Origin: an uncultured Dorea sp.
GTDB lineage: Bacteria; Bacillota; Clostridia; Lachnospirales; Lachnospiraceae
Assembly (NCBI GenBank): GCA_910579335.1
Contig: CAJTUQ010000008.1
Location: 1-50,534, forward strand
Reading direction: 5' to 3'
DNA length: 50,534 nucleotides
The notes below the pieces were generated by a model. The model made no database searches, had not been told where the DNA came from, and worked only from the letters and a program-made list of their open reading frames with translations. Of this stretch, positions 25,804 through 33,088 are shown in pieces. How positions within the stretch are numbered: position 1 is the stretch's first letter; every line of letters begins with the position of its first letter. The translations under genes and the position numbers were made by a program.

Positions 25804-27363
25804 ATGGAATATGAGAAAAAAGAATTTCTTGTCTATCGTCAGGGCAGGACAATTACAGATCAGTTTTATATTGACGATGATTATAATGTGCCGGATGCAA
25901 AGCATGATGTAAAGCGGGTAATTTTAGGAGAGGGAAGCCTTTTAATTGACGACATTAAGCGCGTGGAAAATTATGTAAGAGTGTCCGGAAAAATGAATTT
26001 TAAAGTACTGTATGTTTCGGATGAAGGGGAAATGCGCCTTGCATTTTTAGAGGGGAGAGTCCCGTTTGAAGAGATGGTTTATGCGGAGGAGGAGCCGGAG
26101 GAAAATCTGTTTATCAAAACAATGGATTGTGATGTGAATGTAACCATGATTCATTCAAGAAAGCTCAATGTTAAGGCGCTGGTAGAATTTTCGTTATGCT
26201 CGGAGGGACGACAGGAGGAGCGGCTGACACTGGATGCGCAGGGAGAGGGGAACTTATATAAAAAATACAAAAAAAGAGAGATTCTGAAGCTTTTTGTGGT
26301 AAAGAAAGATACTTACCGGATAAAAGAAGAAATCACTATCGGCGGGACAAAAGAGTCTGTCGGCGTGCTATTATGGACGGCGGTTTCACCCCGAAAGCTG
26401 GATACAAGGATTTCGCAGGATGAACTTCTTTTGCAGGGAGAACTTCTTTTATTCTGTTTTTATGAGTCGTTGGAGGGAAAGACAGACTGGTTTGAACAGA
26501 CGATACCGTATGAAGGAAAGATAGAGATAAATGGCGTGCAGGAAGGAATGTTCCATCAGGTTTACCCGGCGGTAACGGATGTGTCCATCGACGTCCGCAT
26601 GGATGAGGACGGGGAGATGCGGCTTCTCGGAATCGAGGCGACGCTGGAAGCGCGTATTATCGTTTACGAAGAAGAGACGGTGGAGCTTTTAGAAGACGTA
26701 TATTCTTTGGATAAAGCCTGCCGGCCCAAGATTACGGATAAACATTTAGAACGTTCGCTGATGCAGAACCATTCTAAATGTAAGATTGCGGAGCGTCTTC
26801 TTCTTCCGGAAATTAAGGAAGATATTCTGCAGATCTGCCATAGCAATGCAAGGATACAGCTTGAACATACGGAGGTGGTTCCGGAAGGGATTAAAATCGA
26901 AGGCGTGCTGCATGTATTTTTCCTTTATGTCAAAGCGGACGATGACATCCCATTTGACGTCTGGCAGGGAATGGTTCCATTTTCTTACCTGTTGGAGAGC
27001 AATGAGACAACACAGGATATGGTGTTTGATATTGTAAGCGCGGTAGAACAGCTCAGTATCGGGCTGCTTGGAAACGGTGAAATAGAGGTCAAAGCCGTGC
27101 TTGCCTTTAACTGTTTTGTAAAACAGCCGGTGCCGGTTGCTGATATTGAGGAAATTGAGGAAGAGCCGTTTGATATTGAAGAGCTGGAAAAACGTCCCGG
27201 AATTATAGGGTACATTGTAAAAGAGGGTGATGAATTGTGGAATTTGGCAAAACAATACAGCACTACAGTTGACGGAATTATGGAAATTAATGAAAAGACA
27301 AATTCTGACATAAAACCAGGGGAAAAGCTGTTGATTTTTAAAGAAAATATGAGTATACTGTAA
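25804..27363 (+). CDS. sipL: SipL-like spore coat assembly protein (SPOCS and LysM domains)
   Basis: A 519-residue protein with repeated SPOCS (DUF3794) modules and a C-terminal LysM domain (GYIVKEGDELWNLAKQYSTT, then IKPGEKLLIF). Clostridial SipL binds the SpoIVA coat ATPase through its LysM domain and is needed to attach the coat to the forespore. Length and layout agree with that protein, and ispE downstream is a common neighbour. GAGGAGGAATGGGAG precedes the start. I found no convincing sigma-E promoter directly upstream, so it may be driven from before the lipoprotein gene. Confidence 0.85.
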   Translation: MEYEKKEFLVYRQGRTITDQFYIDDDYNVPDAKHDVKRVILGEGSLLIDDIKRVENYVRVSGKMNFKVLYVSDEGEMRLAFLEGRVPFEEMVYAEEEPEENLFIKTMDCDVNVTMIHSRKLNVKALVEFSLCSEGRQEERLTLDAQGEGNLYKKYKKREILKLFVVKKDTYRIKEEITIGGTKESVGVLLWTAVSPRKLDTRISQDELLLQGELLLFCFYESLEGKTDWFEQTIPYEGKIEINGVQEGMFHQVYPAVTDVSIDVRMDEDGEMRLLGIEATLEARIIVYEEETVELLEDVYSLDKACRPKITDKHLERSLMQNHSKCKIAERLLLPEIKEDILQICHSNARIQLEHTEVVPEGIKIEGVLHVFFLYVKADDDIPFDVWQGMVPFSYLLESNETTQDMVFDIVSAVEQLSIGLLGNGEIEVKAVLAFNCFVKQPVPVADIEEIEEEPFDIEELEKRPGIIGYIVKEGDELWNLAKQYSTTVDGIMEINEKTNSDIKPGEKLLIFKENMSIL

Positions 27364-27408
27364 GTACATTGTATACAAGATACAAAATACATCCATTAGG
27401 AGAAAAAC

Positions 27409-28284
27409 ATGGATAGAATAGAACTTAAAGCTCTTGGAAAGATTAACTTAGGGCTCGATGTACTTGGGAAAAGGGAAAATGGCTACCATGACGTAAGGAT
27501 GGTAATGCAGACCGTATATCTGTATGACCAGATTACAATAAAAAAAAGAAAAAAACCGGGAATCGGTCTTGAGACAAATCTCTACTACCTTCCGGTTAAT
27601 GAAAACAACCTTGCGTACCGGGCGGCAAAACTTTTAAAGGATGAGTTTCATATAGAGGAAGGCGTAAGCATACGCTTGGAAAAACATATCCCTGTAGCGG
27701 CAGGCATGGCAGGAGGAAGCTCTAATGCGGCAGCAGTGCTTTTTGGAATGAACCGGATGTTTGGGCTTGGCCTTACGGCAGAAGAACTGATGGAAAGAGG
27801 GGTACTGCTTGGAGCGGATGTTCCGTACTGCATTATGCGGGGGACAGTTCTGGCAGAGGGAATCGGCGAGATTCTTACACCGCTTTCTCCCATGCCAAAG
27901 TGCTATGTATTGCTTGCAAAGCCCCCGGTAGCCGTCTCGACGAAGCTGGTATACGAAAAACTGGATTCGCAGGAAATCAAGATTCACCCTGACATTGACG
28001 CAATTATAGAGGGGCTGAAAGAGAAAAGCCTTTCAAAAATTGCTGCAAGCATGGGAAACGTGCTTGAGAATGTTACAATCGAAGAGTATCCGGTTATTGA
28101 AGAGATTAAGAATATAATGAAGAGAGCGGGCGCTCTGAATGCCATGATGAGCGGCAGCGGGCCGACCGTATTTGGAATATTTGATGATAAGGAGCCGGCG
28201 AGGGCGGCGGCGCAGAAGATAAAAGATACGCAATTGGCAAAGCAGGTGTACGTTGTAAACGTCCACAATGCAGGGAGGAAATAA
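27409..28284 (+). CDS. ispE: 4-diphosphocytidyl-2-C-methyl-D-erythritol kinase
   Basis: A GHMP kinase of 291 residues in the methylerythritol phosphate route to isoprenoids. The catalytic lysine and asparagine lie in ALGKINLGLDV. The glycine-rich ATP loop is PVAAGMAGGSSNAAAV, the catalytic Asp is in LLGADVPYCI, and the third motif is MSGSGPTVFGIF. TAGGAG precedes the start. The GntR gene begins two bases after the stop. Confidence 0.95.
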   Translation: MDRIELKALGKINLGLDVLGKRENGYHDVRMVMQTVYLYDQITIKKRKKPGIGLETNLYYLPVNENNLAYRAAKLLKDEFHIEEGVSIRLEKHIPVAAGMAGGSSNAAAVLFGMNRMFGLGLTAEELMERGVLLGADVPYCIMRGTVLAEGIGEILTPLSPMPKCYVLLAKPPVAVSTKLVYEKLDSQEIKIHPDIDAIIEGLKEKSLSKIAASMGNVLENVTIEEYPVIEEIKNIMKRAGALNAMMSGSGPTVFGIFDDKEPARAAAQKIKDTQLAKQVYVVNVHNAGRK

Positions 28285-28286
28285 CT

Positions 28287-28964
28287 GTGGAACCGAACTT
28301 TAATGTCACAATGAACGAATATCTGCCGCTTCGCGATGTCGTGTTCAATACACTGCGGCAGGCAATCCTGAGAGGGGAGCTAAAGCCTGGCGAACGGCTG
28401 ATGGAAATTCAGCTTGCCAACAAACTGGGAGTCAGCCGTACCCCGATTCGCGAGGCGATCCGCAAACTGGAGCTGGAAGGCCTGGTTCTTATGATTCCGA
28501 GGAAAGGCGCTGAGGTGGCGGATATTACGGAGAAAAGCCTTAAGGACGTCCTGGAAGTGCGGAGGGCGCTGGAGGAATTGTCCGTGAAGCTTACATGTGA
28601 CCGGATTACAAAAGAAGAGATGAAAGAGCTTTTGCAGGCTGCCGAGAATTTTAAGAAAACGTTGAAAAGCAAAGATATTACGGAAATTGCCGAAGCTGAC
28701 GTGCGTTTTCACGATGTGATTTACACTGCCACAAAGAATCAAAAGCTTATCCAGCTTCTCAATAATCTTCACGAACAGATGTACCGCTACCGGATTGAAT
28801 ATCTGAAAAATGAGGAAGTATACCCGAAGCTTCTTAAGGAGCACAGGGAGATTATAGATCGAATCAGCTGCGGCGAAAAAGAGGAAGCGGCGAGAATTGT
28901 GTGCGAGCATATTGACAATCAGGTGAACACTGTTATGGATGCCATACGCACAAAACAAAATTAA
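28287..28964 (+). CDS. GntR family (FadR/FCD subfamily) transcriptional regulator
   Basis: A 225-residue regulator. The winged helix covers residues 1-70 (LRQAILRGELKPGERLMEI, then LGVSRTPIREAIRKLE). The FCD ligand domain follows, with metal-binding-type residues in EADVRFHDV, EHREII and CEHID. It starts with GTG at 28287, supported by GGGAGG eight bases upstream. Placed directly behind ispE, it is co-transcribed with it. FCD regulators often sense organic or fatty acids; the ligand here is unknown. No terminator follows before spoIIR. Confidence 0.9.
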   Translation: MEPNFNVTMNEYLPLRDVVFNTLRQAILRGELKPGERLMEIQLANKLGVSRTPIREAIRKLELEGLVLMIPRKGAEVADITEKSLKDVLEVRRALEELSVKLTCDRITKEEMKELLQAAENFKKTLKSKDITEIAEADVRFHDVIYTATKNQKLIQLLNNLHEQMYRYRIEYLKNEEVYPKLLKEHREIIDRISCGEKEEAARIVCEHIDNQVNTVMDAIRTKQN

Positions 28965-28967
28965 ATT

Positions 28968-28996
28968 GAATAGTATTTCCAGTATCTGGCAAAACT
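28968..28996 (+). promoter_or_regulatory. Predicted sigma-F promoter of spoIIR
   Basis: GAATA (28968-28972) is followed after 15 bases by GGCAAAACT (28988-28996). The latter fits the sigma-F -10 consensus GGnnAnAnT at every fixed position, and the -35 box matches four of five. Transcription would start near 29003. spoIIR is a known sigma-F gene in other endospore formers, which supports the call. Confidence 0.65.
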
Positions 28997-29016
28997 CCTT
29001 ATATGAGTATAAGGAG
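28995..29016 (+). promoter_or_regulatory. Hairpin sequestering the spoIIR ribosome binding site
   Basis: CTCCTTATA (28995-29003) pairs perfectly with TATAAGGAG (29008-29016) across a TGAG loop. The right arm contains the AAGGAGG ribosome site of spoIIR (29011-29017). There is no T-run, so this is not a terminator. The left arm overlaps the end of the -10 box and lies ahead of the predicted start of transcription. Confidence 0.7.
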
Positions 29017-29026
29017 GTACATAACT

Positions 29027-29758
29027 GTGAGAGAAGAAATAATCTGGAATGATCTTACTCAGGAAGATTTTATCGAAGAAAATGAAAATAAAGATAAAAA
29101 AGACAGGATAAAAAGGATAATTTGTGTTATACTGGGAATCTGCATCGGAGTATTTTTGACGGGAGCCGTTGTCTCTCAGAGAGCGATGGAAGTAGACGCA
29201 AGAATTTCCAAAATACAGGGAAGCCTTTCCAAGGAAGTGTTCCGGTTTCATGTACTGGCGGACAGTGACAGCGATGAGGCGCAGAGAGTGAAGCTTAAAG
29301 TGCGGGACTGCGTACTGGAGTATATGAAGCAGACAATGCCGGGAAATGAGGATATCGTATCGGCAAGCCAGACAAAAAAGTGGGCGAAGGAGCACCTGCG
29401 TCAAATCGAGGACATTGCCGAGGAGGTAATCAGGGATGAGGGTTATTCCTACAGGGCAAAAGCGGAAGTATCCGTTTGCTATTTTCCAGATAAACGGTAC
29501 GGGGACATCACGTTTCCCCAGGGGTATTATGAGGCGCTTAGAATTAAGCTTGGAAAAGCCAAGGGTCATAACTGGTGGTGCGTACTGTACCCGAATCTGT
29601 GCTTTACGTCTTCTACCTGTGCGGTAGTGGATGAGGAAGGAAAAGAGGAGTTAAAAGAAATACTGACAGATGAGGAGTACGAGATGATTACAGCAGCAAC
29701 AGATTTTAAGATAAAAAGTTTTTTCTTTGGAGAGGGAACGGATGACGAGAGAAAATGA
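29027..29758 (+). CDS. spoIIR: Stage II sporulation protein R
   Basis: A 243-residue signalling protein made in the forespore and secreted to activate the SpoIIGA protease, which matures sigma-E in the mother cell. A cytoplasmic start rich in Asp/Glu/Lys leads to one membrane helix (VILGICIGVFLTGAVVS). The conserved SpoIIR domain includes VFRFHVLADSDSDEAQRVKLKVRD and FPQGYYEALRIKLGKAKGHNWWCVLYP. The start is GTG at 29027, nine bases after AAGGAGG; an upstream ATG at 29003 would overlap the hairpin and has no site. The end overlaps the thioesterase gene by 17 bases. Confidence 0.92.
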   Translation: MREEIIWNDLTQEDFIEENENKDKKDRIKRIICVILGICIGVFLTGAVVSQRAMEVDARISKIQGSLSKEVFRFHVLADSDSDEAQRVKLKVRDCVLEYMKQTMPGNEDIVSASQTKKWAKEHLRQIEDIAEEVIRDEGYSYRAKAEVSVCYFPDKRYGDITFPQGYYEALRIKLGKAKGHNWWCVLYPNLCFTSSTCAVVDEEGKEELKEILTDEEYEMITAATDFKIKSFFFGEGTDDERK

Positions 29759-30461
29759 GTATACGATTAAAAGCAGGGTGCGGTTCAGCGAGATAGATCA
29801 TACAAGGAAGATAACGCTGCCGGCTATTATCAATTATTTTCAAGACAGCAGTATTTTTCACTCGGAAAGCATTGGGTACGGACTAAAATTTCTGGGGGAG
29901 AAAAAAAGGGCGTGGGTGCTGTCTGCATGGCAGATCGTGATTGAGCGGTACCCTGAACTGGGAGAAGAAATCAGTGTCAGCACATGGGCGTCAGGATTTA
30001 AGGGAATCTTCGGAGACAGGAATTTCTGCATGAAGGACAGGCAGGGAAACATTGCAGCCTATGCAAATTCCCTGTGGGTTTATATGGATATTCAAAAGGG
30101 GCGTCCCCAAAGGCCGGAAGCGGAAGAGATAACAAGCTATGGCGTGTCTGAGCCGCTTGCTATGGAGCATGCTCCCCGAAAGATAACCCTTCCGGAAAAC
30201 ATGACAGAATCGGAGCCGTTTCCGGTGCGCAAGTATCATATTGACACTAACGAGCATGTCAATAACTGCCAATACATACAGATGGCAATGGAATTGTACG
30301 AGGGTGAGGAACCGATAAGACAGGTGAGAGCCGAGTATAAAAGGTCAGCAGTGTATAAAGATATTATAGTGCCGAAAGTCGGCAGAAAAGAGGACAGGAC
30401 GGTTGTAGAGCTTTGCAGTGCAGACGGGCGGGCTTTTGCATCAGTGGAATTTAGAGCATAG
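29742..30461 (+). CDS. Acyl-ACP thioesterase
   Basis: A 239-residue double hot-dog enzyme that hydrolyses acyl-acyl carrier protein to free fatty acid. It contains VRFSEIDHTRKITLPAIINYFQD in the first half. The second half holds the catalytic Asn/His region YHIDTNEHVNNCQYI, typical of bacterial members of the FatA/FatB family. ATG at 29742 follows GGAGAGGG and lies inside the last codons of spoIIR, so the two are translationally coupled. That ties free fatty acid release to a sporulation gene. A link to acylation of SpoIIR is a speculation raised in the findings. Confidence 0.88.
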   Translation: MTRENEYTIKSRVRFSEIDHTRKITLPAIINYFQDSSIFHSESIGYGLKFLGEKKRAWVLSAWQIVIERYPELGEEISVSTWASGFKGIFGDRNFCMKDRQGNIAAYANSLWVYMDIQKGRPQRPEAEEITSYGVSEPLAMEHAPRKITLPENMTESEPFPVRKYHIDTNEHVNNCQYIQMAMELYEGEEPIRQVRAEYKRSAVYKDIIVPKVGRKEDRTVVELCSADGRAFASVEFRA

Positions 30462-30470
30462 GAGAAAAGA

Positions 30471-31310
30471 ATGAATTTACAGGAACAATTAGGAAAAAAA
30501 AGAACGTTAATGGTCGTGAAGAAGGTGGATTTCGGAGTGTATCTCGGCACCAGCGAGGAGCGGGTGCTGCTTCCGAAGAAAGAGGTTCCGGCAGGGATTG
30601 AAATCGGAGACCCGATAGAAGTGTTTCTATATAAGGATTCAAGCGACCGGATGATTGCTACGACCCGGACGCCGAAGATTACGATGGGAGAGCTAAAAGT
30701 GCTGACAGTTGCAGATACGGGGAAGATAGGGGCATTTCTAGACTGGGGGCTTCCCAAGGAACTGCTGCTTCCTTTTAAGGAGCAGACTGCGAAGGTATCG
30801 AAAGGAGATAAAGTGCTGACGGCATTATATGCGGATAAATCGGGCAGATTGTGCGCCACAATGAAGGTTTATCCAAGGCTTCGGACGGATTCGGATTATC
30901 AGAAGGATGATGAGGTGCAGGGAACCGTCTATGAAATCAGTGAAAATTTCGGAATATTTGTGGCGGTGGACGACAGGTTTTCAGCGTTGATTCCGAAACG
31001 GGAGGATTTCGGCGGCCTAAAGGTCGGCGATAAGGTGACGGCGAGGGTCACCAAAGTGCGCGAAGATGGAAAATTAGACTTAAGCGTGCGGAAAAAAGCA
31101 TTTCTGCAAATGGATGACGATGCACAGATGTTGTTAAAAAAGATGGAAAAATCAGGCGGAAAGCTTCCATTTACTGACAAATCCGATGCAGAATTAATTA
31201 AAAAGGAATTTGGCCTTAGTAAAAATGCATTTAAGCGTGCGGTTGGAAGGCTTTTGAAAGAACAGAAAATACGAATTAACGAAAAGGGTATTGAAATTCT
31301 TGAAAAATAG
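30471..31310 (+). CDS. cvfB: CvfB-like S1 RNA-binding protein
   Basis: A 279-residue protein with three S1-type beta-barrels followed by a winged helix (KKEFGLSKNAFKRAVGRLLKEQKI), the layout of CvfB/YitL. The first barrel carries KKVDFGVYLG and the third VYEISENFGIFVAVDD. CvfB binds RNA and affects virulence factor expression in staphylococci; its role in Clostridia is not known. The start is AGGAGAAAAGA plus ATG, nine bases after the thioesterase stop, so it belongs to the spoIIR transcription unit or is read from within it. Confidence 0.88.
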   Translation: MNLQEQLGKKRTLMVVKKVDFGVYLGTSEERVLLPKKEVPAGIEIGDPIEVFLYKDSSDRMIATTRTPKITMGELKVLTVADTGKIGAFLDWGLPKELLLPFKEQTAKVSKGDKVLTALYADKSGRLCATMKVYPRLRTDSDYQKDDEVQGTVYEISENFGIFVAVDDRFSALIPKREDFGGLKVGDKVTARVTKVREDGKLDLSVRKKAFLQMDDDAQMLLKKMEKSGGKLPFTDKSDAELIKKEFGLSKNAFKRAVGRLLKEQKIRINEKGIEILEK

Positions 31311-31361
31311 GTTATACTGATGGCGTAAGATGAAAAGAGGTTTTTGAAAGGAGCGCGTAAT

Positions 31362-31595
31362 ATGAAAGTACAGAATATTACAGATGTAGAGAAGTTTTTT
31401 AGTGTAGTAGACAGTTGTAAAGGAAAGGTAGAGCTTGTGACAGGAGAAGGAGATCGGTTGAATCTCAAATCTAAGCTGTCACAGTATGTATCGCTTGCCA
31501 ATATTTTTTCCAACGGGGAGATACCGGAGCTTGAAATCGTGGCGCATGAGAAAGAAGATATAGATAAATTGGTAGCCTTTATGATTAATGGTTAA
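31362..31595 (+). CDS. Small acidic protein, unknown function
   Basis: A soluble 77-residue protein with no membrane segment. It starts MKVQNITDVEKFFSVVDSCKG and ends IDKLVAFMING. The ATG at 31362 has AAAGGAG eight bases ahead; the in-frame TTG at 31344 is not needed. I do not recognise a named domain. The predicted alternation of strands and helices suggests a compact fold. It is the last gene before a weak terminator. Confidence 0.65.
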   Translation: MKVQNITDVEKFFSVVDSCKGKVELVTGEGDRLNLKSKLSQYVSLANIFSNGEIPELEIVAHEKEDIDKLVAFMING

Positions 31596-31655
31596 TAAAT
31601 AGAGGAATGTATGTAATAAAGAACGAAGATATCTGCGGCGGATGGGAAGAGTCCT

Positions 31656-31675
31656 GACTGCTGCAGTCTTTTTAT
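31656..31675 (+). terminator. Possible terminator after the small acidic protein gene
   Basis: GACTGC-T-GCAGTC (31656-31668) followed by TTTTTATTTAT. The T-run is good but the stem must open its centre to form a loop, leaving four or five pairs. The next 65 bases are strongly A/T-rich with no gene. Confidence 0.5.
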
Positions 31676-31739
31676 TTATGAAAGAAATAATGTAAATAGA
31701 TTATATCTATAAATAAAAATATTTATTAAAACCAGCAAT

Positions 31740-31769
31740 TTGACAAATAGTACCCCTGAAATTTATACT
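31740..31769 (+). promoter_or_regulatory. Strong sigma-A promoter of the DUF3798 ABC importer operon
   Basis: A perfect TTGACA (31740-31745) and TATACT (31764-31769) are separated by 18 bases. A leader of about 25 bases ends in AGGAGGAAA before the start codon. Confidence 0.75.
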
Positions 31770-31800
31770 TTATATAGTAAAATTACACAGGAGGAAAGAT

Positions 31801-32973
31801 ATGAAAAGAAAATTATCAGTACTACTCGTTGCCATAATGCTGCTGACGATGATATGCACGGCATGCGGAAGCAATGAGACGAAGGACGCGGGGGAGAAAC
31901 AGGAAGAGACGACGACAGCTGAGGAAGGGACGGAAGAAAAAGGTGAAGAGTACCATATTGCCGTTGTAACACCGACATTATCCGTAAGTGAGGATGAATT
32001 TCGCGCAGGGGAGCAGCTTATGGAAGAATATCCGGATATTGTGACGCATCTTGTACTGCCGGAAAAATTCGATACTGAGATTGAAGGGTGTATCAGTACA
32101 ATTGTATCCGCGGCGGACGACCCGCTTATGAGGGCTGTAATCGTAAGCTCCGGGCAGTCAGGTTTGATTCCGGCGTTTCAGCAGCTCAAAGAAAAGAATC
32201 CGGATATCATCACGATATCTTCTGCAATTTATGACGAACCGGATATGATGTCGGAAAATATTGATTTGAATCTTGACATGGATGCTATCAGAAGAGGTGA
32301 GACGATTCCGACGAAAGCAAAAGAGATGGGGGCTAAGACATTTATTCACTATTCTTTCCCGACGCATCTTGCAAAACCGACGATTACGGCGCGCAGGGAC
32401 ATGATGAAAGAGACCTGCGAAAAGCTTGGGCTGGAGTTTGTTGAGGTGGTTACGCCGGATCCACAGACAGGAAACGGACCGGAGGCTATGCAGCAGTTCC
32501 TTCAGGAAGACATACCGAGACAGATTGAAAAATACGGCAAGGAAACAAACATTTTTGGGACAAACTGTCCGATGTACGATGTAATAATCGCAAAAGCTTT
32601 AGAGCTTAAATTTACAGTTGCGGAGCAGTGCTGCCCGACGCCGACACAGGCATACCCGACTGTTTTGGGACTGGAGATTGCAGAGGAAGATGCGACGAAT
32701 TTTGATAAAATCAATCAGATGATTACAGAGAAGGTAGATGCCCAGGATATGAAGGGAAGATTGTCCGGATGGCCGATTCCGGTAACGATTTTCCTGCCTA
32801 AATTCGGCGTTGAAGTTGCAAGAGAAATGATTGCAAATCCGGATTTTGACCCGAATAATGCGGAGAATCTTGGAAAGCTGGCACAGGATAAGTTTGGATT
32901 GGAAGTAGATTTCCAGCAGTATCAGGACTACAAAAACTACTATATGTTTATTATGGAATCTATCTATTATTAG
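31801..32973 (+). CDS. DUF3798 substrate-binding lipoprotein of an ABC importer
   Basis: A 390-residue exported lipoprotein. The signal peptide ends in the lipobox MICTAC (Cys22), followed by a linker rich in Glu and Thr. The rest has a periplasmic-binding-protein-like pattern (YHIAVVTPTLSVSEDEFRAGEQL, then MRAVIVSSGQSGLIPAF) and matches what I know of DUF3798. The gene heads an operon with a two-domain ATPase and two permeases of the ribose/nucleoside/branched-chain type, so it is the ligand receptor. The ligand is unknown. A hairpin terminator directly after it should give an excess of receptor over the transporter core. Confidence 0.85.
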   Translation: MKRKLSVLLVAIMLLTMICTACGSNETKDAGEKQEETTTAEEGTEEKGEEYHIAVVTPTLSVSEDEFRAGEQLMEEYPDIVTHLVLPEKFDTEIEGCISTIVSAADDPLMRAVIVSSGQSGLIPAFQQLKEKNPDIITISSAIYDEPDMMSENIDLNLDMDAIRRGETIPTKAKEMGAKTFIHYSFPTHLAKPTITARRDMMKETCEKLGLEFVEVVTPDPQTGNGPEAMQQFLQEDIPRQIEKYGKETNIFGTNCPMYDVIIAKALELKFTVAEQCCPTPTQAYPTVLGLEIAEEDATNFDKINQMITEKVDAQDMKGRLSGWPIPVTIFLPKFGVEVAREMIANPDFDPNNAENLGKLAQDKFGLEVDFQQYQDYKNYYMFIMESIYY

Positions 32974-32989
32974 ACATTAAATGAAAAGC

Positions 32990-33023
32990 GGGGCAGAGGG
33001 AGATGAGTCCTTCTGCCCCTTTT
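32990..33023 (+). terminator. Partial terminator between receptor gene and ATPase gene
   Basis: GGGGCAGAGGG (32990-33000) pairs with CCTTCTGCCCC (33009-33019) with one G-T pair, followed by TTTT. It lies within the operon, 66 bases ahead of the ATPase start, so it probably acts as an attenuator. Confidence 0.8.
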
Positions 33024-33088
33024 ACCGTAATGGGAAATTCATAAAGGCGGATAAAGCCAGGCTTATTGTACGGCAGAGGAGAAAAATC

